Positions 45,195 through 54,599 of a stretch of 64,000 nt of DNA are shown here, piece after piece. The notes beneath the pieces were generated by a model. The model saw only the letters and a list, made by a program, of their open reading frames with translations. It was not told where the DNA came from and searched no databases. Location: NCBI RefSeq assembly GCF_030811475.1, contig NZ_JAUSQV010000001.1, forward strand, positions 2,317,501 to 2,381,500. Direction: 5' to 3'. The position numbers were made by a program, and so were the translations under genes. The DNA is from Nakamurella flavida (GTDB lineage Bacteria; Actinomycetota; Actinomycetes; Mycobacteriales; Nakamurellaceae). How positions within the stretch are numbered: position 1 is the first letter of the stretch; each line of letters begins with the position of its first letter.

Positions 45195-46876
45195 CCACCC
45201 CGCTGACCCCCGCGTCGGGCCCCACCGTCCACACCCTGGATGCCGAGACCTCCCGACCTCGCCAGTATCTCGTCGCCCGACGAGATGGCCTGGTGCCGCT
45301 GGGCATGACCCCGCTGGACGCCGGGACCCTGTTGCAGGTGCTGACCGCCGATCCCGCGGTGGAGGTCGTCCGGACGCTGCGTCCCCGACTCGGCGTGCTG
45401 GCCGCCGGGCTTGGCGGCGACGGCGGGGACGAGGGGATCGTCGTGGCCACGATGTCCGCGGAGACGGCCGCGCAACTGGCCCGTCATCCGCAGGTGATGA
45501 TCGAGGAGGACGAGCTGCTGCACCCCGTGCTGGATCCGCTGCCGACCGTCGACCCGATGCAGCTCAGCCCGTTCGGGCTGGACAGCAGCTGGTCGATCAC
45601 CGTGGTGGGACCGGCCGGTGAACCCGTGGTGGGCGCCGCGGTCTACGTGTACGGCAGCGGCTCCCCGGTGCAGGGGACGACCGACGAGCGCGGGTCGGTC
45701 ACCGTCTCCCTGACGACGGAGAACGACGCCACCGTGCGCTCGGTCTTCGTGAACCCGCGATCGGGCTACTGGAACCTGTGGCTGGACGGGCCCGATCTGC
45801 TGCCCGGCCGGGACAACCGGCTGACCGTCCAACCGCTCTCCAGCCGGCTCCCCGACTTCCCCACCCGCCAGAGCATCGGTTGGGGCCAGCGCCTGATGCG
45901 GATGGATCTGCTGCCCGCGGGCTTCGACGGCGCCGGGGTGCACGTCGCGGTCGTCGATTCCGGCGCCGCGGCGCTGACCCATCCCGATCTCCTCCACGTC
46001 ACCCACGGGCAGGACCTCACGGTCACTCCCCCGACGGCGGACGGCTGGCAGGACGACCTCATCGCCCACGGTTCGCACTGTTCGGGAGTCATCGCCGGGG
46101 CGGACGCGGCCGGTGGCATCCGGGGCTTCGCACCGGCCGCCACCCTGCACGAGCTGCGGGTCTTCCCCGGGGGGCGGCTCAGCAGCCTGCTCGACGCCCT
46201 CGACCACTGCCTGGACAACGGGATCGACGTCGTCAACATGAGTCTCGGCGGCGGGGGCAGCTCCGCACTGGCCCTGGCCAAGCTGCGGGAGGCCCGCGAC
46301 GCCGGCATCGTGTGCGTGGTGGCCGCCGGGAACAGCGGTGGCCCGGTCTCGTTCCCCGGCACCTCACCGGACGTGATCACGGTCGCGGCCATGGGCAAGA
46401 CCGGCGAGTATCCCGAGAGTTCGTACCACGCCCGCCTGCCCTGGTCCGGCGGCCCGGTGGTCGGCGGACTGTTCTCCGCCGAGTTCTCCTGCCACGGGCC
46501 GGAGGTCGACGTGTGCGCGCCGGGGGTCGCCGTGCTGTCCTCGGTCCCCGCCGACGGCTACGCCTGCTGGGACGGGACCTCCATGGCGGCACCGCATGTC
46601 GCGGGCCTGGCCGCCCTGGTCCTGGCCCATCACCCCGATCTGCAGGGTGCGCCGCGGAACGCGGCCCGGGTCGACCGGGTCCGCGAGCTGATCCTCGGCA
46701 GTGCCGTCCCGCTCGACGTCGGGGACGGACGACGGACCGGAGCGGGTGTGCCGGACGCGCCCCGGGCGCTGGGGCTGGGCCCGGACCGGCCGGCCGCCGG
46801 CACCGTCCTGCGCACCGAGGTCGACGAGCTGCTCGATCGCATCCGTGCTGGTCTCGTCCTGGCCGGGCTGGGCTGA
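45191..46876 (+). CDS. S8 (subtilisin-like) serine protease with built-in prodomain
   Basis: A 561-residue protease, ATG overlapping the upstream stop. About residues 20-115 are a prodomain; about 130-220 form a carboxypeptidase-regulatory-like beta domain (GEPVVGAAVYVYGSG, TTDERGSVTVSL); the catalytic domain follows with Asp256 (VAVVDSGA), His293 (HGSHCSG), the oxyanion Asn381 (AAGNSGG) and Ser464 (GTSMAAPH). The tail of about 60 residues is helical. No signal peptide or membrane segment is visible, so it is probably cytoplasmic or exported by another route. The triad is complete. Confidence 0.9.
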   Translation: MTTPLTPASGPTVHTLDAETSRPRQYLVARRDGLVPLGMTPLDAGTLLQVLTADPAVEVVRTLRPRLGVLAAGLGGDGGDEGIVVATMSAETAAQLARHPQVMIEEDELLHPVLDPLPTVDPMQLSPFGLDSSWSITVVGPAGEPVVGAAVYVYGSGSPVQGTTDERGSVTVSLTTENDATVRSVFVNPRSGYWNLWLDGPDLLPGRDNRLTVQPLSSRLPDFPTRQSIGWGQRLMRMDLLPAGFDGAGVHVAVVDSGAAALTHPDLLHVTHGQDLTVTPPTADGWQDDLIAHGSHCSGVIAGADAAGGIRGFAPAATLHELRVFPGGRLSSLLDALDHCLDNGIDVVNMSLGGGGSSALALAKLREARDAGIVCVVAAGNSGGPVSFPGTSPDVITVAAMGKTGEYPESSYHARLPWSGGPVVGGLFSAEFSCHGPEVDVCAPGVAVLSSVPADGYACWDGTSMAAPHVAGLAALVLAHHPDLQGAPRNAARVDRVRELILGSAVPLDVGDGRRTGAGVPDAPRALGLGPDRPAAGTVLRTEVDELLDRIRAGLVLAGLG

Positions 46877-46879
46877 GCC

Positions 46880-47869
46880 GTGGCACCGATCGCCGCCCCC
46901 GTCGGTCCGGCACCCGACCTGGCCTCCTCGGTCACCGCGGGCATCCTGGGCCGCTGGCACGGCAGCGCCGAGCAGCGGGCCGCCACGGCCCGGGCCGTCG
47001 CCGCCCGCGACCTGACCATGGCGAACGCCCCGGCCGACCTGGCCCGCCGCCGGGGTCGACTCGCCGATCGTGGCCTGCGACTGGAGGGCCTGGTCGACCG
47101 GGACGACTCGGTGTTCTCCCCGTTCCTGGTGGCCGGATTGACCGCCGCCCGCTCGGTCGGACGGGTGGTGCACGCCCGCCGGGGTCAGCCGGTGCGCCCG
47201 GTGGGGACGGCGGCCCTGGTCACCCCGAGCCTGGTGCTCACCAACAACCACGTCTGCCCTGACACCGACACGGCCGCCGAGCTGGCCGTCGAGTTCGGCT
47301 TCGCCTACGACGGGGAGGGCGGAGAACCGGCCCCGGACCGGCGGGCGTGCCGACCGGACGCGTTCTTCCTCACGGACGCGGACCTGGACTGGACCCTGAT
47401 CGCCGTCGCCGACCGCGGCACCCGCCGCGCCGGGGCGCGCTGGGGCCATCTGACCCTCGTCGAGCAGACCGGAAAGGCGGTCAACGGCGAGCATCTCAAC
47501 GTCGTGCATCACCCCGGCGGCGATCGGCAGAGCTTCAGCATCCGGGACAACCGGATGGTCGCCGAGGACGACCTGTGGCTCCGCTACGAGAGCGACACCC
47601 GTGCCGGATCGTCCGGGGCGCCGGTGTTCAACGACCAGTGGGAGATGGTCGCCCTGCACCACGGCGGTGTCCCTCGCACCGACACCGACGGTCATCCGCT
47701 GGCCCGCACCGGACAGCGATGGACCCCCGAACTCGGCGAGGACGCGCTGGACTACCTCGGCAACGAGGGTGCCCGGGTCAGCCGCATCCTGCGCAGCCTG
47801 CGCGCGCTCGCCGGCGACCTCCCCGCCGACCACCGCCGTCTGGTCCGCGCCCTGCTCGATCCGTCCTGA
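46880..47869 (+). CDS. Trypsin-like (S1) serine protease
   Basis: A 329-residue protein, GTG start 3 bp after the S8 gene. About 80 helical residues precede the protease fold: His124 in LTNNHV, Asp170 in DLDWTLIAV and Ser245 in AGSSGAPVF, plus HHPGGDRQSFS and EMVALHHGG. This is the Trypsin_2/V8-like group. No signal peptide, unlike most secreted relatives. The N-terminal region (GILGRWHGSAEQRAATARAVA) may be an adaptor or effector-association module. It shares an operon with an S8 protease and a lipase-like enzyme. Confidence 0.85.
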   Translation: MAPIAAPVGPAPDLASSVTAGILGRWHGSAEQRAATARAVAARDLTMANAPADLARRRGRLADRGLRLEGLVDRDDSVFSPFLVAGLTAARSVGRVVHARRGQPVRPVGTAALVTPSLVLTNNHVCPDTDTAAELAVEFGFAYDGEGGEPAPDRRACRPDAFFLTDADLDWTLIAVADRGTRRAGARWGHLTLVEQTGKAVNGEHLNVVHHPGGDRQSFSIRDNRMVAEDDLWLRYESDTRAGSSGAPVFNDQWEMVALHHGGVPRTDTDGHPLARTGQRWTPELGEDALDYLGNEGARVSRILRSLRALAGDLPADHRRLVRALLDPS

Positions 47870-47915
47870 CCCACCCGCATCCCCCCATCCGCACCCCACA
47901 CGAGACGAGACCCCG

Positions 47916-48791
47916 ATGACCCCCACCCTGGTGTTCCTGCACGGTCGCGGCCAGGAGTTCCGCGACCCCGCGGTGTTGCGCGGCGACTGGCTCACCGCCC
48001 TGGACTCCGGCCTGGTCGCCGCCGGCCGCGCCCCGCTGGGCGATCCCACCGTGGCGTTCCCCTTCTACGCCGACGAGCTCCACCGGGTCACCGCCGAGTT
48101 GACCCGGACCGGCGCGCACGTGCAGCTGGAGTCGCTGCCGGCCCCCGGCGTGCCGGGACCGTTGCACCCGGACCTGCCCGCCGACGCCGGCCTGGTGGAA
48201 CGGCAACTGATCGCGCAGTTGGCCCTCCAGGCCGGGATGATCCGACCGGAGGGTCTGGACGCGTTGCTGGCCTGGGGTCCGGCCCGCACGGCCCTGCGGT
48301 GGCTGGCCGACCACACCCGGGTCGACCAGCAGATCATCGGCGCCTTCCTCAAGGACGTCGCGGTCTACCTGACCCGAGCCCGGGACGGGGTGCTGGAGAT
48401 CGTCCGGGCCGCGGTACCGGCCACCGGTGACCTCGTCGTGGTCAGCCACAGCCTCGGCACGGTGGTCGCCCGCGACCTGCTCGACGACCCGGACATCCGT
48501 TCCCGGACTCGGTTGTGGGTGACGGCCGGCTCGCCGCTGGCCCTGGAGGCCGTGCAGCGCAATCTGCGCACCCCCGGCCGCACCAACCCCGGGGTGCCCT
48601 GGCTGACCGCCTACGACGTGAACGACGTCGTCGCCCTGGGCCACCCGTTCCGGCCGATCTGGGGGGACCCGCTCACCGACGTCCGCGTCGAGAACGCCGA
48701 CCAACCCCACTCCATCGCCCGCTACCTCGCCCACCCGGAGGTCGCCGATCCGATCGGCCGGGTGATGAGCCGGACCCTGGTCGACCACTGA
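47916..48791 (+). CDS. Alpha/beta hydrolase (lipase-like)
   Basis: A 291-residue protein: LVFLHGRGQEF at the oxyanion position, nucleophile VSHSLGTVVA (Ser179), an aspartate in YDVNDVVALGHP and a late histidine in QPHSIARYL. The Ser-His-Ser-Leu-Gly elbow and later TAGSPLALEAV are lipase/thioesterase-like; it may cut ester bonds in lipids. No export signal. It is the last gene of the protease operon (46 bp after the trypsin-like gene) and converges on the MmpL gene. Confidence 0.82.
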   Translation: MTPTLVFLHGRGQEFRDPAVLRGDWLTALDSGLVAAGRAPLGDPTVAFPFYADELHRVTAELTRTGAHVQLESLPAPGVPGPLHPDLPADAGLVERQLIAQLALQAGMIRPEGLDALLAWGPARTALRWLADHTRVDQQIIGAFLKDVAVYLTRARDGVLEIVRAAVPATGDLVVVSHSLGTVVARDLLDDPDIRSRTRLWVTAGSPLALEAVQRNLRTPGRTNPGVPWLTAYDVNDVVALGHPFRPIWGDPLTDVRVENADQPHSIARYLAHPEVADPIGRVMSRTLVDH

Positions 48792-48824
48792 TCCGACCGA
48801 TCTCACGTCGCAGCCGCTCCCCTC

Positions 48825-50990
48825 TCACCGTCGTCCTGCAGTCGGCGGACAGGATCCGGGTTCGGCCCCGTGGGCGACCGATCGGGGCAGCCACCGCAGC
48901 CCGCGCGGGAGCCACCAGTTGGCCTCACCCATGGCGGCGACCGCGGCCGGGACGAGCAGCATCCGGACCACGGTCACGTCCAGCAGGATGGCCACGGCCA
49001 GCCCGACCCCGATGATCTTGATCATCACCCCCGGATCGAGGGCGAAGCCGGCCGCCACGGCCACCATGATCGCCGCGGCCGACACGATGACCCGAGCCGT
49101 CCCGGACAGGCCGTCGACCACCGCGTCCGCTGCACCCGCGCCCTGCTCGTGACGTTCCTGGATCGAGGTCAGCAGGAAGACCTCGTAGTCCATGGACAGG
49201 CCGAACAGGATGGCGAAGAGCACCACCGGCGCCCACGCCGCGATCGGCACCGGCTGGCCGAGGCCGATCAGCGCCGCGCCCGGTTCGGTCTGGAAGGCCA
49301 GCGTCATCACCCCGTACGCGGCGCCGATCGACAACAGGTTGACCACCACCGCTTTCGCCGCGAGCAGGACGGACCGGAACACGACCAGCAGCAGCAGGAA
49401 GGTCGCCACCAGGACGGCCAGCACCACCTGCCACAGATGGGCCGACAGCGTGGTGGTCAGGTCGAGCATCGCCGCGGTGGGCCCGGTCAGTGCCGCCCCC
49501 GCCGGGAGCGACGCCGCGACCCGCTCCACCAGGTCCGCGGTGGCTGCGTCCTGCGGCCCGGTGGTGGGGGTGAGGACGAGGACCGCGATGTTCCCGTCCG
49601 GCGACTCCTGCACCGCGCCGACCCCGGCGACGCCCGGGGTGCCGGCCAGACCCGTTGTCAATGCGACGATGTCCGCGTCGGAGAGCCGGTCCCGCTCGGC
49701 GACCACGACGAGCGGGCCGTTCGCACCGGGGCCGAACCCCTGCGCGACCGCGTCGTAGGCCTGCCGCGTCGGGGCCGACGGCGCCTCGCTGCCGGCGTCG
49801 TTCTGGCCGAGCCGCATACCCAGGGCCGGCGCGGCCAGGGCGAGCAGGACGGCGGTGGCCAGCACCGCCACCAGAACGGGACGGCGGACCACCCGGCGGG
49901 CCCACCGCCGGGCCCGGGCTGACTCGGCGACGTCCGCGTCGTGACGCCCCCGGCCGGTCACCCGGTGCCCGAGCAGCCCGAGCAGGGCGGGGAGCAGGGT
50001 GAGCGCGGCGAGCACGGTGGTCAGGACGACCAGCCCGGTGGCCATGCCCATCCAGGCGAAGCCGGGGACGCCGCTGAACGCGAGGCCGCAGATGCCGAGC
50101 AGGACCGCACCGCCGGCGATGCAGACGGCACGGCCGGCGGTGACGACCGCCCGCCCCGCCGCGTCCACGGGCATCACCCCGTCGGCCAGTGCGCTGCGGT
50201 GCCGGGAAACGATGAACAGGGCGTAGTCGATCCCGATGCCGAGCCCGATCATGCTGGCCAGCGTGGGGCTGACGCTGGTCAGGCTGACCACCGCGGACAG
50301 CAGCATGATCAGCCCGAGACCCACCCCGAGCCCGGCTCCGGCCACCAGCAGCGGCAGCAACGCAGCCCAGGCCGATCGCAGCACCAGGAGCAGGACGAGC
50401 AGCGCGACGGCCACCCCGATCAGCTCGGCGGTGCCGTCGGGCCCCTGGACGCTCTCCGGGAGCTCCCCGCCCACCGCGACACCCACTCCGGCCGGGACGG
50501 CCTCGCCGACGACGGACGTGGTCGCGTCGGTCAGCCCGGCGGCGTCCAGGTCGGCCAACGGGGCGTCGTAGCGGACGTCGATCAGCGCCGTCCGGCCCGC
50601 CCCGTCGAGCCGCACCGAGCTGCCGTCGATCCGGGGCACCGCCGCGAGCGCATCGGTGACCTGCCGCACCACGGCGTCCCGGGGCCCCGGGGCGGGGGTG
50701 TCCGGCCAGGTCAGCACCACCCGAGCGGTGGCGCGCGACTGGTCGGGGAAGCTCGCGCGCAGGCTCTGCGTGGCGCGGTCGCTCGGCGACCCGGGCGCGG
50801 TCATCTCGTCCCGGAAGCTGCCGCCGGCCAGGGCCGCGAGCCCGGCCACCAGGGTGGCGACCAGCACCCAACCGGCGATCACCCGCCAGGGCCGGCGGGC
50901 GCACCCGACGCCGAGGCGCTGGAGCGCCGACGGCCGGGCCGTCGCGCGAGGGGACCGGGCGGTGTGGGGTGGTGCCGGAGCCAGGGTCAT
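48825..50990 (-). CDS. MMPL/RND-family membrane transporter
   Basis: A 721-residue RND protein with 12 helices arranged as 1+5 twice: N-terminal helix PWRVIAGWVLVATLVAGLAALAGG, first outer domain (about 60-200), the block with MIGLGIGIDYALFIVSRHRSALADG, then the second outer domain and LFGLSMDYEVFLLTSIQERHEQG. The Gly-Ile-Asp-Tyr and Ser-Met-Asp-Tyr motifs hold the proton-relay aspartates of MmpL proteins. These export lipids or drugs. GGGAG precedes the ATG. It is divergent from a LysR gene that probably regulates it. Confidence 0.9.
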   Translation of the reverse strand: MTLAPAPPHTARSPRATARPSALQRLGVGCARRPWRVIAGWVLVATLVAGLAALAGGSFRDEMTAPGSPSDRATQSLRASFPDQSRATARVVLTWPDTPAPGPRDAVVRQVTDALAAVPRIDGSSVRLDGAGRTALIDVRYDAPLADLDAAGLTDATTSVVGEAVPAGVGVAVGGELPESVQGPDGTAELIGVAVALLVLLLVLRSAWAALLPLLVAGAGLGVGLGLIMLLSAVVSLTSVSPTLASMIGLGIGIDYALFIVSRHRSALADGVMPVDAAGRAVVTAGRAVCIAGGAVLLGICGLAFSGVPGFAWMGMATGLVVLTTVLAALTLLPALLGLLGHRVTGRGRHDADVAESARARRWARRVVRRPVLVAVLATAVLLALAAPALGMRLGQNDAGSEAPSAPTRQAYDAVAQGFGPGANGPLVVVAERDRLSDADIVALTTGLAGTPGVAGVGAVQESPDGNIAVLVLTPTTGPQDAATADLVERVAASLPAGAALTGPTAAMLDLTTTLSAHLWQVVLAVLVATFLLLLVVFRSVLLAAKAVVVNLLSIGAAYGVMTLAFQTEPGAALIGLGQPVPIAAWAPVVLFAILFGLSMDYEVFLLTSIQERHEQGAGAADAVVDGLSGTARVIVSAAAIMVAVAAGFALDPGVMIKIIGVGLAVAILLDVTVVRMLLVPAAVAAMGEANWWLPRGLRWLPRSVAHGAEPGSCPPTAGRR

Positions 50991-51073
50991 GGCGTCTCCC
51001 GGGGGTCGGTGGCAGGACCCGCCCAGCTCACGCCCGGGCGACCTCGTCCGGCCAACACCCGTCGGCACGTTGT

Positions 51074-51092
51074 TGACAACCCCTGGTTGTCA
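51074..51092. promoter_or_regulatory. LysR-type palindrome between MmpL and LysR genes
   Basis: TGACAACCCCTGGTTGTCA is a perfect 8-3-8 inverted repeat that also contains a T-N11-A core. It lies 14 bp before the LysR start and 83 bp from the MmpL start, and the adjoining TTGACA could be a -35 hexamer. Confidence 0.7.
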
Positions 51093-51106
51093 CGAAGGAT
51101 GGCGGA

Positions 51107-52066
51107 GTGGACCTCGACACCGGCCTGCTGCGTGCCTTCGTCGCGGTGGCCGACGGCCTGCACTTCTCCCGAGCCGCCGACGAGCTGTTCCTGACCCAGC
51201 AGGCGGTGTCCAAACGGATCGCCCGACTGGAGGAGACCGTGGGGGTCCGGCTGGTCGACCGGGACCGGCACCGGGTCGCGTTGACGGCGGCAGGGGAACG
51301 GATGCTGCCCGACGCCCGCCGGGCGGTGGAGGCGATCGACGCCGCCGTCGCCTCCGTCCAGTCCCGGACCGGGCCGCTGCGCATCGACGTCCTCGACGAG
51401 AACCTCGCTCCACTCCCCCTCGTCCGCCGGCTCGCCGCCGCTCGCCCGGACCTGAACCTGGAGGCGGTGACCCGTGGGGCCGGCACCGTCGTGGAGACCC
51501 TGCGCAGCGGCACGGCCGACATTTCCCTCGGCCGGATCGGCCCCGTGCCGTCGCCCTGGCCGGCCGACCTCGACCGACGACCGGCCCTGATCGAGACGAT
51601 CGAGGTGCTGGTGCCGGCCGACCACCCCTGGGCCGACCGCGACGAGGTGGCCTGTGCCGAGCTGACCGATCATCCGTTGTGGTTCCCGATGACCGGCGCT
51701 CCCGCGGAGTGGACCGAGCTGCTGGACGAGTTCGCCGCGGACTTCGGCCTCGACATCGGTTACGGCGGTTCCACGATGGGTTTCACGCACTGGGTGCAAC
51801 AGGTCACCGAGGGCCGCGCCCCCGCGTCGTTCTTCGGCTCCCTGATGACGGCGCCACCCGTCCCGGGCGTTCGGCGGGTGCCCCTCGTCGCGCCGGTGCC
51901 GGTGTTCGCGTGGTGGGCCATGTGGCGGCGACGGCTGCCCACGCACCTGGTCGACACGGTGCTCGCCGCCTTCCCGCCCGTCCCCGACCTGACCGCCGCC
52001 CGCGGCCCCCGGGGGCAGTGGTGGGCCCCGCGGGCCGACCGGGCCCACCTGACCGCCACACCCTGA
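51107..52066 (+). CDS. LysR-family transcriptional regulator
   Basis: A 319-residue regulator, GTG start with AAGGA about 7 nt before it. Winged HTH at 1-60: LRAFVAVADGLHFSRAADEL, LTQQAVSKRIARLEETVGV, RLVDRDRHRVALTAAG. The effector-binding domain follows from about residue 90 (LRIDVLDENLAPLPLVRRL). A perfect palindrome just before the start suggests autoregulation and control of the divergent MmpL gene. The ligand is unknown. Confidence 0.92.
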   Translation: MDLDTGLLRAFVAVADGLHFSRAADELFLTQQAVSKRIARLEETVGVRLVDRDRHRVALTAAGERMLPDARRAVEAIDAAVASVQSRTGPLRIDVLDENLAPLPLVRRLAAARPDLNLEAVTRGAGTVVETLRSGTADISLGRIGPVPSPWPADLDRRPALIETIEVLVPADHPWADRDEVACAELTDHPLWFPMTGAPAEWTELLDEFAADFGLDIGYGGSTMGFTHWVQQVTEGRAPASFFGSLMTAPPVPGVRRVPLVAPVPVFAWWAMWRRRLPTHLVDTVLAAFPPVPDLTAARGPRGQWWAPRADRAHLTATP

Positions 52067-52168
52067 CCGGCGCGGCCCGACACCCGCGTCATCCAGGCCC
52101 GCGTCGTCCGCGTGGGCCGGCTTGGGCATGATCACACCGGGGCCGTCGTCGCCGGGGAGGAGCAGTTC

Positions 52169-52399
52169 GTGAGCCTGGACTACCTGTGGGGTCTCGCCGG
52201 AACGGGCCTGGTGATGGGCGCCCTCCTGATCGCCTTCGCCGGCCCACTGTCGCGGTGGAATCGTCGACACAGCCTGGCGCCCGGGCAGGAGTCCCCGTCG
52301 AGTCTGTTCATCTACTCCGCGCGGTACATGCGCATCCTCGGTTGGGTCTGTCTCGTCGCCGGGGCCGTCTTCCTGATCATCGGGTTGACCAGGCTCTGA
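52169..52399 (+). CDS. Small two-helix membrane protein
   Basis: A 76-residue protein, GTG at 52169 with GGGGAGG 8 nt upstream. Two hydrophobic stretches, LAGTGLVMGALLIAFAGPL and ILGWVCLVAGAVFLIIGL, flank a short basic loop with RWNRRHSLAPGQESPSS. No known family. An upstream in-frame start at 52112 is less likely because the ribosome site is at 52169. Confidence 0.6.
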   Translation: MSLDYLWGLAGTGLVMGALLIAFAGPLSRWNRRHSLAPGQESPSSLFIYSARYMRILGWVCLVAGAVFLIIGLTRL

Positions 52400-52508
52400 G
52401 CGCCCCGAGGTGCGACGCCCGGGAGCGCTGTCACCCGGCGATCCCGCGAGTGGATACGGTGCCGGGGTCGGGCACCCGACGGACGACACCGCGACGAGGC
52501 GAGGATCC

Positions 52509-53300
52509 ATGACGACGAGCACCCCCCAGCGTTCCGCCCTGATCACCGGGGCCGCCCGCGGCATCGGCCGGGCCATCGCCCTGCGCCTGGCCGGCGACGG
52601 TCTGGCCGTGTCGGTCGCCGATCTGGGCTCGGCCCGCGCCGCCGCGGACGGTGTGGCCGCCGAGATCACCGCGGCCGGGGGGACGGCGATCCCGCTCTCC
52701 GTGGACGTCACCGACCCGGACGCGGTCGACGCCGCCGTCGCCGATCACGTCGAGGCGCACGGCGGGCTCGACGTGATGGTGGCCAACGCCGGGATCGCGA
52801 TCACCGTTCCGCTGGTGGAAACCACTGCGGCGCAGTGGAAGACGACGATGGACGTCAACCTGGCCGGGGTGTTCCACTGCTACCGCGCGGCGGCCCAGCA
52901 GATGATCGAGCAGGGCCGCGGCGGGCGCATCATCGGTGCGGCGTCCGTCGCCTCGCACCGGGCCGGCAAGTTCCAGGCCGCGTACTCGGCGTCGAAGTTC
53001 GCAGTCCGCGGGATGAGCCAGTCGGCGGCGCAGGAACTGGCCGAGCACGGCATCACGGTGAACTGCTACAGCCCGGGCGTCGTGCACACCCCGATGTGGG
53101 AATCCATCGACCAGGCCCTGGCGCAGCGCAAGGGCACCGAGCTGGGTTCGGAGATGCAGGCGATGCTCGGGGTGATCCCGCTGGGCCGCCTGGAGACCCC
53201 GAACGACGTGGCCGGGGTCGTGTCGTTCCTCGCCTCCCCGGACGCGGCGTACATGACGGGCCAGTCCATCGTCGTCGACGGCGGCATGTGGTTCTCCTGA
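52509..53300 (+). CDS. SDR-family oxidoreductase (acetoin/diacetyl reductase-like)
   Basis: A 263-residue classical SDR: TGAARGIGRAIALRL (cofactor loop), VANAGIA, the catalytic tetrad in IGAASVASHRAGKFQAAYSASK (Ser, Tyr, Lys) and VNCYSPGVVHTPMW. The TPMW motif and the GAGG-like sequence of the TGQSIVVDGGMWFS end are shared with NAD-dependent acetoin reductases, but substrate prediction in this family is weak. GAGG lies before the ATG. It is followed after 61 bp by a CoA transferase on the same strand. Confidence 0.88.
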   Translation: MTTSTPQRSALITGAARGIGRAIALRLAGDGLAVSVADLGSARAAADGVAAEITAAGGTAIPLSVDVTDPDAVDAAVADHVEAHGGLDVMVANAGIAITVPLVETTAAQWKTTMDVNLAGVFHCYRAAAQQMIEQGRGGRIIGAASVASHRAGKFQAAYSASKFAVRGMSQSAAQELAEHGITVNCYSPGVVHTPMWESIDQALAQRKGTELGSEMQAMLGVIPLGRLETPNDVAGVVSFLASPDAAYMTGQSIVVDGGMWFS

Positions 53301-53361
53301 CCGGCGGTCCGGTCGGTGGTCTGCTCCACTGGGGCATGACCTCTGCACCGCCGCCCGCCCG

Positions 53362-54543
53362 ATGACCGCCGGCCCGCTCGCGGGGCTGGTCGTCGTCGAT
53401 CTCAGCCGTGCCCTGGCCGGACCGCACGCCAGCATGGTACTGGGCGATCTCGGTGCCCGCGTCATCAAGGTGGAGACCCCGGGCACGGGTGACGACACCC
53501 GGGGCTGGGGCCCGCCGTTCGTCCGGCCCGACGATCCCGCGGCGAGCGCTGAGTCGACGTACTTCCTGTCCTGCAACCGGAACAAGGAGTCCATCGTCCT
53601 CGACCTGAAGTCCGACGACGGCCGGAGCACCCTCGGCGCCCTGCTGGAGCGGGCCGACGTCCTGGTGGAGAACTTCCGTCCCGGTGTGCTCGACCGCCTC
53701 GGTTTCGGCACCGACCGGCTCACCGCGCTCAATCCCGAGCTGATCACCCTGTCGATCTCCGGGTTCGGACACGACGGTCCGGAGGGCGGTCGGGCCGGCT
53801 ACGACCAGATCGCCCAGGGGGAGGCCGGTCTCATGTCGTTGACCGGGTCCGGCCCGGACGACCCGCAGCGCGTGGGCGTTCCCGTCGGAGATCTGCTGGC
53901 CGGCCTGTACGGGGTGGTCGGCGTGCTGGCTGCGCTGGTGGAACGGGCGACCACCCGCCGGGGGCAGCGGGTCCGCACCTCCCTGCTCGGCGGCATCGTC
54001 GGAGTGCACGCCTTCGAGGGGACCCGGTGGACGGTGGCCGGGCAGGTCGGCCACGCCCAGGGCAACCACCACCCGTCCATCTGCCCGTACGGGTTGTTCC
54101 GCTGCGCCGACGGATCCGTGCAGATCGCCGTGGGCAGCGAGACGCTGTGGCGGCGGTTCTGCACGGAGTTCGACCTCGACCCGGACGCCGCCGGGCTGGC
54201 CACCAACCCCGACCGGGTGGAGCACCGGGCCCAGGTCATCGCCCTGGTGGAAGCCGCGTTCGCCGATCAGGACAGCACACCGCTGCTCGCCCGACTCGAC
54301 GCCGCCGGCATCCCGGCCGGCAAGGTCCGCACGCTGGGCGAGGTGTACGAGTGGGAACAGACCCGCTCCCAGCACCTCCTCGTCGACGTCGAGCACGAGA
54401 CACTGGGGACGACAACCCTTCCCGGATCACCGTTGCGCTTCTTCGACGGTGCGGACGTCGAGACCACCAAGCTCGACCACCGCGCACCCCCGGTGCTCGA
54501 CGGGGACGGGGATGCCGTGCGGGCCTGGTTGCGCGAGGGCTGA
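53362..54543 (+). CDS. CaiB/BaiF (family III) CoA transferase
   Basis: A 393-residue enzyme: PLAGLVVVDLSRALAGPHAS, LGARVIKVETPGTGDDTRGW and YFLSCNRNKESIVLDLK are the family landmarks; the nucleophilic Asp is probably the one in RAGYDQIAQGEAGL. It moves CoA between carboxylic acids with a covalent intermediate. Substrate pair unknown; the SDR upstream suggests a small catabolic unit. No good Shine-Dalgarno is seen. A hairpin terminator follows the gene. Confidence 0.9.
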   Translation: MTAGPLAGLVVVDLSRALAGPHASMVLGDLGARVIKVETPGTGDDTRGWGPPFVRPDDPAASAESTYFLSCNRNKESIVLDLKSDDGRSTLGALLERADVLVENFRPGVLDRLGFGTDRLTALNPELITLSISGFGHDGPEGGRAGYDQIAQGEAGLMSLTGSGPDDPQRVGVPVGDLLAGLYGVVGVLAALVERATTRRGQRVRTSLLGGIVGVHAFEGTRWTVAGQVGHAQGNHHPSICPYGLFRCADGSVQIAVGSETLWRRFCTEFDLDPDAAGLATNPDRVEHRAQVIALVEAAFADQDSTPLLARLDAAGIPAGKVRTLGEVYEWEQTRSQHLLVDVEHETLGTTTLPGSPLRFFDGADVETTKLDHRAPPVLDGDGDAVRAWLREG

Positions 54544-54563
54544 GCTCGGGGGGCGGTCGACGG

Positions 54564-54588
54564 CTCGGGGCGTGGCCAACGCCCCGAG
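54564..54588 (+). terminator. Hairpin terminator after the CoA-transferase gene
   Basis: A perfect 10-bp stem, CTCGGGGCGT / ACGCCCCGAG, with a 5-nt loop (GGCCA), starts 20 bp after the stop. No U-tract follows. Confidence 0.7.
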
Positions 54589-54599
54589 CCCGAACCCCT

